Shown in pieces: positions 12,374 through 22,600 of a stretch of 64,000 nucleotides of DNA. The position numbers and the translations under genes were made by a program. A model generated the notes under the pieces. The model did no database searches and was not told where the DNA came from. It worked only from the letters and a program-made list of their open reading frames with translations. The stretch is taken from positions 68,777,510 through 68,841,509 of the forward strand of contig NC_037093.1 of NCBI RefSeq assembly GCF_002994745.2. The letters run 5' to 3'. The stretch's first letter is position 1. Every line of letters starts with the position of its first letter. This DNA is from Rosa chinensis (taxonomy: Eukaryota; Streptophyta; Magnoliopsida; Rosales; Rosaceae).

Positions 12374-13380
12374 GCACTACTCGGAGCAAAACGTAGGGTT
12401 TGGAAAACAGAGGGGCGGGGTTGTGGCTTGTCCAACGGCGTCCCAACATCGATGATGGCTTTTGCTTGCGTCGGTGTGTGGTGAACGTTGCCGGACAGGG
12501 TGCTAGGATGGTCGGCTCTCCCTTGGTGGAGCGATCTGAGTCTTTTGGCTTGAGAGGATTTAGGCGACGGCAGCAGATTTCTCTTTTCCTTCATACGACA
12601 GCGGTTGGTGGATGGGCATGCTTCACGCTGGGGTGGAAAGGGGCAGAAAGGTTGAGAGTCAAAGGTTGGTTGTGGGTAGCAGTTCCAGGCCTGCGGTGGC
12701 GATGTAGATTGCTCTCTCTTTCATGTTTTTTCGGTCTTTTGCGTTGTAAATGTTCCAGGCTTGGTCCACTTTTTGGCTGGAGACGATGCAGAGAGCGGCG
12801 GTGGAAGGCCACACGGTAGGCTTGGGTGTCTGCAAGGGGGTGAGCCGGTGTGGATGGGCTCGGTGCAGCGGTTTACTAGTGGTTGGGGTCCAACGTCGAG
12901 GAAATTGGAAGCATGTTGCGGTGGCCGAATTCTTTGTTTTATTAGGTTTTTAGGTTTTGGCTTTTGGTTAGTTCTAATAAGTCTCTCCTCAATTGAGCGA
13001 GGGTTTGAGTGTATTGGTTTCATGGTTGTGCCATTGCTATGGTGTTTTTCCTGTGAACGAGTTGGCTCAACTCTGGTTTACTTTTGTTGTCAATTTGCCG
13101 ACGAGCGATCATTTACAAGTGGTCTGGTACTTTTTTGATACGGTGTTGAAGAGGACGACGTCTTCTGTGCTGCTGACTACGGGGTATTACAGGGACTTTC
13201 GGGATCACATGCTCAAAGTAGCCTTGGAAATAGGTGTTTTGTGGTTAGAGTTTGGGTCCATTGGCCTGATGGTATCTGTAACCGCGGTTTTTTTTGGGGT
13301 ATTGGTTTATGTCTCCTCCAATGTATGCGTTTTGGTTGATTGAATGAAAGTTCTATCTCATTCTCAAGAAAAAAAAAAAA
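12374..13380 (+). mobile_element. Poly(A) retroposon (truncated LINE-like) with 15-bp target duplication
   Basis: A 1.0-kb GC-rich insert flanked by identical copies of aggcaatcgactttg at 12359-12373 and 13381-13395. It ends gaatgaaagttctatctc then an A-run (13369-13380), the structure left by target-primed reverse transcription. No reverse transcriptase is encoded, so it is a 5'-truncated or non-autonomous LINE-type element. The short open frames in it on both strands are not supported as genes. Confidence 0.8.
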
Positions 13381-13395
13381 AGGCAATCGACTTTG

Positions 13396-14750
13396 CATAA
13401 GAAGAAATACTCTTACTCAAATAAATTCTAACAGATTCTATTTTTTTTTAGTAAATTAAAACACCGAAATATTGCAATTGCCACAGTGTAGGTGAACTAT
13501 CAGCTTCAATGCCTGCACAGTTGCAACTGTCCCTATTTACACCATAGAGAATTAGCTTCTAGTTATGGACCAACCAATACCGAGCCAAAAATCAAACATA
13601 GCTTTAAAAAGCAGTTTGTAAGAGACATTTTGGTAAAGCAGTTAAGTTCCATATGTAACCTTCACCAAATGTGTCGGTATCAACTTTACTACACTAACCC
13701 CCCCTACATTCAATTTGGGGTTGTCCTCTATGATAATGATGTGTCATAATCCCACTAGACATTTGATTAATTTGACATGTACTCCTTTGTCCTTAAATTT
13801 GCATGCGGAATGCTTTTAAACTTATGTTGAATAAGGTTCCATTAATACAGTACACTCATAAGAAATTATGGAATGGTGCCATCATGTCACTTGATTTTTT
13901 CACATCGTCTCTTCGTGTAGTCAAAAAAGCTATGAACTATATGTCGTCTTCAATATTTTAATAATTCCTTTTCATATAATAAAAGAAACGTTAATTTCAT
14001 TTATAAAAAGTAAAATTACATATGACATCTCACCCCAAACGATAGTCTACAAAAAAAATTTACTAAGTAATTTCATATGCAACAATGGTGATAATACAAC
14101 TAGGAAATATTAGAGATTATGAGATTGAAATATACAAGTGAACTCAAGATCTAACACTTTCCGTGACATAGCTTAAAATAAAAAAACTATGTTCTCTAAA
14201 TTTAGACAACAATCTAGAATTCTAGATTCAACAACTTAAACTTTGCTCGTAGCGGTTGATTATTTGTATCAAATAGCAACACAAGCTGGGCTAATTTCAC
14301 GCCATTTGACTTAGAATGAGGTCAACTTGACCTATCAAGAAAATCAAATGCATTGAGCAAAAACATAAAAATTCAGGAGATGTTATATCCAAATAACACC
14401 ACCAGTTACGGTGTTTCTCTGAACTTCTTTGCTTGAAATTTCAGCCAAAGGAGCAATGAGCAAACGACCATTGAATGTATGCCAATACGGTGTTTCTCTG
14501 GACTTCTTATTACGTTATTTTATGAATTGTATTTTTAAAAAGTAGATATTTTGCCCAAAAAAAAACAAAAAATTGTGATGATAAAGGAATAAGTGAATCA
14601 CTAACGACTAGAATATTCCCCAGCAAAAAGAAAAAGACTAGAACATAAAAATGAAAAATAAACCACTAAAATATTCAGCCCAAAAAAATGCCGTGCTCAG
14701 CCATCCCCGTCTCAAATCCCAATTACCCCAAATAAATCTTACTATAATGC
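13396..14750. other. Intergenic spacer upstream of the CID7-like gene
   Basis: AT-rich, no gene. A short direct repeat acggtgtttctctg occurs at about 14409 and 14489. Nothing else supported. Confidence 0.4.
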
Positions 14751-14761
14751 CAATTTGGACA

Positions 14762-14932
14762 GGAGAGAGAGAGAGAGAGAGAGAAGGTTTGGGGTCAAAT
14801 CGAGTGGCCAAGGGATTGAATCGTCTTTTCTGTTTTTGTGTGGTGGTGGTGTTGGTATTACCCCTTTACAGGGTTTCAAACAAAAAAGCTCACAGAGACA
14901 CATAGAGAAGGAAGAAGAAGAAGAAGAAGAAG
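14762..14932. repeat. GA and GAA microsatellites in the leader region
   Basis: A (GA)n run at 14763-14784 and a (GAA)n run at 14909-14932, just upstream of or inside the CID7-like 5' leader. Purine-rich tracts are common in plant 5' UTRs. Confidence 0.7.
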
Positions 14933-15078
14933 ATATCAAGATAGAGAGCCCTGAAAGCTCTAGATAATACTGCAACACACACAAGCAGCTCCTTCAAGCT
15001 CAAACGTAAAAGCATCAAATCTCTGATTCTCTTTCGCTTTCCTTTCACTATATTTCTAAGCTCGGCTTATACCAGCTC

Positions 15079-15769
15079 ATGGATCCCTTCGATTTGGTGC
15101 GAAAAGGTATTGCTCCGCTTCGGATCTTCCACTTGGCTTTGGGATTGGTTTTGGTTTATCTTCGTTTTGGATTTTGTGCGTGGTTTTGTGATTTTTGGCG
15201 TTGAATTTGATGAGATCTATTGAATTTGATTGGTTTTATGGCTGCGGATTTGGTTTCTGAGCTGCTCTTGTTGTTTTGAGCTTGATTTTGTTTGGATTTT
15301 CTGTGGAAATTGGACTTGTTTTAATGAAGTTGGGAATTAAATTTTTCTGTTACCGTATCTAGCTTTGTTTGTTTGAAAATTATTATGTATTTTTTTGTTT
15401 CAACTTCGGGGGGTTTAATCGGATTTGAAACTTTGTTTCTGTGGAGTTTGGCTTTGCACAGAATCTTGAAAAATGATTTGGTTTTCGGATAATTGTACTG
15501 GTGAGGAAAGAATAAAAGGAATTTCGAAAGTGCTTTTGAAATTTGGTTTCATTTTTGCTCTTGTTTTTCATGTGCTCTTTCAGTTGAATTATGGGGAAAG
15601 ACTTCTGATTCGGTGAATTGCGAGTCGGTTTGCTTTGAAATTGAAGTTCTTGGTCAATGGACTAATGATAGTGCTTCACTGGAACTGTTTTGCAGGGTTT
15701 GGTTGATGCTTGATGAAAGCTGTGCTCCTCTTTAATTCAGAGCTTATCGAGTTGTATCTAATTCAGTAA
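15079..15769 (+). promoter_or_regulatory. Spliced leader with three consecutive uORFs (CID7-like gene)
   Basis: A leader intron runs from the GT at 15107 to the AG at 15695. After splicing, uORF1 (ATG 15079, 12 codons plus stop) ends in TGATG, so uORF2 (15706-15735, 9 codons) starts on its stop. uORF3 (15713-15769, 18 codons) overlaps uORF2 in another frame and stops 4 nt before the main ATG at 15773. Such an arrangement is expected to lower main-frame translation and force leaky scanning or reinitiation. The intron is inferred from consensus sites only. Confidence 0.6.
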
Positions 15770-15772
15770 ATA

Positions 15773-18700
15773 ATGAGCTTGTCCAAGAAAGGATCCTTTA
15801 CGAATGACACAAAGCTAGGCGCTGCTGCAAGCAAGGCAACTACTTTAAATCCAAATGCAGCAGAGTTTGTTCCCTTTTCCCTCAGATCTCCTTCATCTGG
15901 AAGCACCAGCACACCTCAGGCATTTTCTTCATCTCGAACCTTTGGAAAAGCAGTATTAGATCGAACAGAGTCTTCCACCTCGAATAATTCTGATGACGAG
16001 GCCCACCAATATTGGCGCCACCAGCTCCCTGATGATATCACCCCTGACTTTAAGGTCATGGGAGAAGATGAGTCACCAGGTCTTGGAAACATCTCTTTGG
16101 CGGGATTGTCCTTGCATGATGACAGTGAAGCAACACACTTTCCTGCTTCTACAGGCAGTGGATACTTATATAATGACATTAATGGTAATAGCTTTTCTGA
16201 AAAGTTAAGAGTTGCTACATCCCCCTATGGGGATGATCTTTCCTCGCCCAGTTTCATGCACATGTCAACCAAGCCTTGGGATAAGCAGATTCTGAATAGC
16301 AATCAGCTTGTTAGCAATGGTCATGAGGGGTCTCTTTATGATGGCATTTCTAGACATGGATTCATGAATGATATATTGGGTGAGCAACCAGTTGTTGATG
16401 ATAGCGAAATTAACCCTGCCGATTTTTTGGCTTCACAGTTCCCCGGGTTTTCCTCTCAGAGCCTTGCAGAAGTTTACTTAGCCAATGGTGGTGACTTAAA
16501 CCTGACTATTGAGATGTTGACTCAGTTGGAGGTATACTTTTATTTTGTTAATGCATTCATCTTTAGGGAACTTTCATGCCTTTTTCTAGATTGAAGATGT
16601 TGGGATGGGGAATGCTGGTTTGTTGATGTTATATACTTGCAATTTTCTAGTTTTGCTGTTAGTTCAAACGTGGTCAGAAAATATTTGTTTGTCTAAACTA
16701 CATGATGTCATTTAAAATTTTTCTTTTGCTATTTGTTGTTTTCATTACTGCGAATTGATGTGATAGTGCATGTTTGTTTTGAATTGTAGCTTCAAGTTGA
16801 TGGTGGTTTTAATGAAAATATGAATCCAAAGACCTTGTCAGCTCCTGATCTTAGTTCAATGGACTTTCCTGCACTAACTCCAACAGATGGTCAGCATGGT
16901 CATCCAAAATATGTTGGAGACGATGATTTCCAGCAAAGTGGCAATCCATATCGAACTTCTGACAAGGACAGCATGCTGATGTTTAAGTCTAGCTCATCCA
17001 TTCCGTCTAGAGGTTCAATAGATTTTGCTTCAGCTGTCAGGAAATTGGCGACTCAGGATTCTGGTGGATGGAAGTATGAGAGGAATGGGTCTGCTGATGC
17101 TGCTATTGGCTCAAGTAGAGCTTCCCATCTTGTAAATAGCACTTACAATACTGGGCATGGAAGAGCCATCTACAGTGATAGGTCGCAGACTCGTGGTTCA
17201 GCTCGGACTGCTCCTGTTTGGCTTGAAACTGGAGATGCTGTTGGTAATGTTCCTTGGTCAACCAAATTACTTCTGTTTATGTCCATTCAGTTGTGGAACA
17301 AATCCCTTATCGATTTATACTTGCTTTAACATTTGAGATGACAGCAAATATGTATACCGATCTGCGGGAGGAAGCTCGTGATCATGCACGCCTACGGAAT
17401 GCATACTTTGAGCAGGTTTGTCCTTTCAAGTGGTATTTTCCTGTAAAACCTCAGTCACCCTTTCCATTTATTTCTAGCTTTACATTAACATTGAAGCCGC
17501 AACTTGGCGTGAAAAAAAAAAAAAAAATCATGCAGCATGTATAAGTCTGGACTGATTTGATTTAAAATCTTTTTGGCCAAGCTTGATGTGAATACGAAAA
17601 AGGAAAATGCACAGACAAGGAACAAATTGCAGTGGCACATGGCTGGTGAACACCTGATATTGGTTTTAAGGCATAAACCTTTTAGCCAATATGGGGGGTA
17701 AACTCCCATACCACTGTGCGACTGCAGTTTCATCAATTTCTTTCTACTATGCATGCTGTGGGCTGAGCCAAATAATACTTGTGAAATAAATACTTTCCTG
17801 ATTGTTTGTATTTAAAAACAGGCACGACAAGCATACCTTGTTGGAAACAAGGCTCTAGCAAAGGAACTGAGTGTTAAAGGGCAGCTGCACAACATGCATA
17901 TGAAGGCAGCTCATGGAAAAGCTCAAGAATCTATATATCGCCAGAGGTTTGTTGTCCTCCACTATTTGTGGTTGGTCTGTGCCATAGAGGATGTCCTGAG
18001 TATTTACTTTGTTTTTGCCTTTGTGTTACTCATAATCATCTCCAAAGGAGATGGCTAAATGCTGTTCCTGGCATATTTGCATTTTTCCGTCACCTGTTTT
18101 GAATTATATTTGTTCAACTGTGAGGGATTGAAACTCCTTTGTTCTGTTTTTGAATCTCTGTCCTGTTCTCTCTCATGGACTCGCTACAAGTTGATTGGGT
18201 TTTCTTTTTGTCTTCTCTGCCTTCAAGAAATCCGTTTCAGATTAAACCCATAGATGAGCTTCTATGTCACTGCTTATAGTTTTGAACTCTCCGAGAATGA
18301 GATGCATTCCAGCTGCCTCCTGTTCTGGGCCTTGTCTGAGACAGCCTGGAACAAGCGTCTAGCTTGATGAAGCTACTTATTTTCATACAGAGCATGAGTT
18401 TGATAATTGACAACAGTGTCGGATACTATTGGGGTTCACCCTAATAAACTTAATTGTAATCTTTATTGGTTAAGTTAATTGTTGCCTTTCTTGCTTTTCT
18501 CCATTGTTTTCAGGAACCCAGAAATGCAATTCAATGGAAGACAGGAGAGGATGATAGACCTGCATGGACTTCACGTAAGTGAAGCTCTTCATAGGCTCAA
18601 GCATGAGCTGAGCATATTGAGGAACACTGCTAGAGCAGCAGAGACGGGTCTTCAGGTTTATATATGTGTTGGAACAGGCCACCACACCCGGGGTTCACGC

Positions 18701-18805
18701 ACTCCAGCGAGGCTTCCAGTTGCTGTACAGCGTTACCTACTGGAAGAAGAGGGGCTCAACTACAATGAGCCACAGCCAGGGCTGCTTCGAGTTCTGATGT
18801 ACTGA
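15773..18805 (+). CDS. CID7: Polyadenylate-binding-protein-interacting protein 7-like (PAM2, CUE-like, DUF1771, Smr)
   Basis: Cytoplasmic protein expected to bind the MLLE domain of poly(A)-binding protein and act in mRNA translation or turnover. Coding exons 15773-16531, 16790-17243, 17345-17415, 17822-17946 and 18514-18805 join in phase to 566 residues, the length of Arabidopsis CID7. The PAM2 motif is LNPNAAEFVP (residues 25-34). A CUE-like helix block follows (DFLASQFPGFSSQSLAEVYL...GGDLNLTIEML). DUF1771 covers ANMYTDLREEARDHARLRN and on through GNKALAKELSVKGQ. The C-terminal Smr domain has DLHG (485-488) and GTGHHTRG (about 523-530), the residues linked with nuclease activity in some Smr proteins. 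Start: first ATG after an in-frame stop, directly behind a uORF cluster. Downstream lies the viral insertion. Confidence 0.93.
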
Positions 18806-19285
18806 GCCAGGAAGATAGTATTTTGACAGAGGGAAATCCACGAAGTCATAGTGATCGTAGCCATTCTTGTATCTGTGTATATGGGAAGCAATCAAGATTA
18901 GTCCAGTCTGAAAAAAGGAAAGGAAAAAAAATGGAAGAGAGATGAAGAAGTTAGAGGGAAAAAAAAGATGGAAAAAAAAGAAGTGGAGAAGTGTATCATT
19001 AAGTTCGACCAGTAGGCAGAAGTGATCCTACCTTAGCAGACGTCTTGCAAAGTTCTTTTTTGTATCTTAAAATTTTCATTTCTTTGTTAATTCCTTTTTG
19101 ATTCTCAGATGTAACTGATAGAATTGAATTAGGAAAAACTACACCCACCTCCTTGACCAAACTCTAAAACACAAAAAACTCCACTACATTTGTTTTTAGA
19201 CACTTAAGGACATTTTGTCTTTAGCAAGTTTCACTTTCTCTTCAAGTTTTTATCTTTCCTTTCAGTAAAAAGAAAATTGACGGAG
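18806..19285. other. 3' flank of the CID7-like gene up to the viral insertion
   Basis: Holds the probable 3' UTR, a purine-rich stretch (18912-18985) and AT-rich DNA. The exact host/virus border is not marked by a repeat and is placed only approximately. Confidence 0.4.
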
Positions 19286-19313
19286 CGTAGTGGGCCCATG
19301 CTTTTGAATTTGT

Positions 19314-19634
19314 TTGTTTAACCATATTGCAGGTATAAATCCATCCTCTATACTCGAAGGTAAACGGTTATTTTTACCATTCATAATTTCGATTGTTGAT
19401 AGACTTGAGTTGATTGCTATCTGCAAAATTACTACTAAGGAATTGCAAAAGGAGAGAGAGAAATTGAGAAAATTAAAAACCTATAGAGATAATCTTAGTA
19501 GAGATTCTCCCAATTACTGGGATATTATCTACAGACTACAGACTAGAATCTATAGAATAGAAGAGGAGATAGATAATCTCTTAGAAGTTCTGGAAGAGGA
19601 ACAAAAACCTCTTGATTATTTGAGCATTGGTTAG
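19314..19634 (+). CDS. Small coiled-coil frame without ATG, upstream of the primer site
   Basis: An open frame of just over 100 codons with no methionine codon; it could only start at a non-AUG codon (TTG at 19314 is the first possibility) or be reached by splicing (an attgcag/gt acceptor-like site lies at about 19327-19335). The second half is strongly helical and charged (KELQKEREKLRKLK, then RLQTRIYRIEEEIDNLLEVL), suggesting a coiled coil. Some caulimovirids (rice tungro bacilliform virus) start their first ORF at a non-AUG codon. It ends 13 nt before the primer-binding site. It could equally be a non-coding piece of leader. Confidence 0.4.
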   Translation: MFNHIAGINPSSILEGKRLFLPFIISIVDRLELIAICKITTKELQKEREKLRKLKTYRDNLSRDSPNYWDIIYRLQTRIYRIEEEIDNLLEVLEEEQKPLDYLSIG

Positions 19635-19647
19635 ATCCGCAAACAAC

Positions 19648-19659
19648 TGGTATCAGAGC
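19648..19659 (+). promoter_or_regulatory. Primer-binding site for initiator Met-tRNA
   Basis: tggtatcagagc, the complement of the 3' end of plant initiator tRNA-Met used by caulimovirids (and many LTR elements) to prime minus-strand DNA synthesis. It lies 33 bases before the polyprotein start. Confidence 0.9.
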
Positions 19660-19692
19660 TTGTAAAATAGCTCAAAGGAGAACCCCTCCTTA

Positions 19693-22600
19693 ATGGGGAC
19701 AATGTCAGAATTGTTATTAGAGAAAATAAATTCTCTATTGAAATCTTCTGATGAGAAATATCAGAAGTTGTTACTAGAAATATCTAGATGTCAAACTCAT
19801 CTAGAAAAATTACCTGCTATAATCCACCAATTGGAAAGATTGGAAAACAAACTGGATTATATCAAAGAACTTCCAAAAACGGAAGAAGAAAAACTGACAG
19901 TCGTCAGTAGAAAAATCAATGAACAGCAAAAAACGCTGGAATCTATGAAAAATATACTGAAGGACAAGAAAGGGCCTACAGTAAAAAAGAAAACTAATGG
20001 ATTCAAACCATTAGAAAAACCAGACACAAATCGTGTTCCAAACATGATTTTTCTGGAACCATCTACTAGTCAGACTAGTATACGGTATGAAAACCCGGAA
20101 AAAAGAGAAATGAAGATGTTAAGCATCTTTGGGAAAAAGAAGGGAGTACAGCTCCTAAATGCTGAAGAATTCGAATTCAACGAAATCGAACAAGAGGTAA
20201 AAAATTCCTCAATCCCAAAGTTAGATTTTAAACAAATCTACAAAAGGGGAAAGTTTGATTTAATGGATAGCCATTATTTTAAACTTCTAGAAATTACAAC
20301 TCCAGCTACAGCAGGAGGAGAGACTGATCTTCTATTGATCACTCCTTCAGAAGTTGCTAGAGCTCAAGCAAAAAAATATCAATTTATGCATATTGGAGCA
20401 GTCCAAGTAGGCATAAATCTGCTTGCACGTGAAGGCATAAACTGTTCGGTCCTATGTGTTCTACAAGACAATAGGTTAACAGACTTCCAAGCTAGTTTGT
20501 TGGGAACACTCGAAGCATCCTTATGTGATCAAGTAGCGTATTTCAACTGCTTCCCCAACTTCACCACCAGCTTGAAAGATGCAGCTCATTGTCTACGACT
20601 GAGGGTCAAGACAGATGGCATATCTATGAAAGAAGATATGCAAGAACTTGCTATAGTATATAGAATATACTATAAATTGATGAGTACTACAGTAGCCCCT
20701 AAGACAAGGATAACAAATATCCCAGGTCTTACTACTGGATTCCTCACCAATCAGAAGAACCATTCACAACAGATCCACAAAGTTACTTGGAATGAAGTAA
20801 CTTTTCCTCTCGAATGGAAATTATCCGGTCCAAAAAAACAGCCGGAAAGAGCAAAAGCAAAGATCTACGAGAGTAGAAAGACTGGAGAAATTAGTCTTAA
20901 TTTTGACAATCACAGAAAAAGTGATGTCTGTCCTGAGAATCTCAGGATAAACAAGAACAATCTTTTGAGAAGAAGCTACAGCACTAGAGAAGCTAGTGTC
21001 AGTGGTATAAAACCTACTATTGAAGAGCCAATTTCTGAAGAAGAATTAGAAGCTGATCTGAACAGACCAGTCCATATGTTCAGAACTAAGAAGCTCTATG
21101 ATCTTTATGAAGAAGCTGAGAATTGCGAAAATCCTGAACGATTAGAAAAACTAATCGAAGAAATGAAAGAATACAAATTCAGAAAGACAAGAAAAGTCTT
21201 TCCTTATCAAGATATTGAAATGGAAGAAGGAGAAAGCTCCAGAACTTTCATTAGCAGAGAAAAAAAAGAAATAAAACTCCCATTTCAGAAAGCCCCCACG
21301 GGTAAAAAAGGAGAAAGAAATTCCCAAAGATTTGTTCCAGAGGACAATCTGCCTAGAGTTCCTATCACGAACTATGGCATATGGTTAAATCTAGACAAGA
21401 GTCTAGACAAAAGAAAAACTATTGACCAATGGGTAGACAGCCTGATGATGGCTTCAGCACTCACCCTTGGCAAATTTGAAGCACCAGATCTGCAGGTGTA
21501 CTATGAAACTACTCTCACTGGAGTAGCAAAAAAGTACTACCTATCTTTCAAAGAAACTGCCAGAGGAAGAGACTGGCTGGAAGAAATCAAAAATTCAAAA
21601 TCTCCGTATGATTTTGCAGTACCACTGTACGATCAGTTCTGTGGAGATCTTTCAAATCTGAGTGAAAAAGCCAAAGAAACGGCAAAATCGAATATCTATG
21701 CTCTCAAAATCTGTGACATGAGATATTTCGAAGAATACTTGAATGAGTTTCAAGAGTACTACTGTACAATTGGTGAACTAGAGAATACTGATCTAGTTAA
21801 TCTGTTGCACAGAAAACTCCCTGAACCATGGAGAACAGCTGTGAGAGAAAGCATAGCTGAAAAACCAATTGAAAGATTTTCAGTTGGAGGAATTGCCGAC
21901 AGAATCCGGCAATTACTGAAAGAGCAGTGCAAAGCCAATCTTAGAGCTAAGATGGCCAAGAAACAACTCAAAGGAGTTGAAAATTTCTGTTATGGAATAT
22001 TAGATATGCCCACAAACTGGGGATGCCATGACTCCAAATTCCACAGAAAGAAGAAAAAAGAAAAATATTACTCTAAAAAATTTAAAAAGAGTAATCAGAA
22101 AAAGAATTGGAAATTCAAGAGAAGTTCCAATTACAAAAAGCAACAGGATGAAGATCCTAAAAAGAAATTCTTCAAAAAGAAGAATACTCATCAGCAGCAT
22201 AAACAGCCTAGCAAGAAAGCTTGCAGATGTTGGTTGTGTAAAGCTGAAGGACACTATGCAAATGAATGCCCGGAAAAGGGTAAAAGATCTACTAAGGCTC
22301 TCTTTGAAGAATATGAGCAAATAGTAGAGGTAGCAAACATGAAAGGCTACGAAATAGCCTATTCTGATGATGAAGATGACGACAGGTCAGTCTACTCTGC
22401 CTGGTCTGGAGAAGAAGAAAGTTCATCAGAAGAGTCTGAGATTGATTCTGAAGTAGAGTACTTCGAATCTAGACAACTGAATGTTTTGAGAATAAAAAAC
22501 TGGGAAGAAAGCAAGACAGAATCCTTCATGTCTTCTTATCAGGTGAACCCTGGTACATTCGTTTGTGACTACTGCTTTTGTCACGAAAAGAATGGTCTCC

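Noticed and set aside
12334..13343. Overlapping small genes on both strands
   Set aside because: All fall inside the poly(A) retroposon, and frames on both strands reflect only its GC-rich composition.
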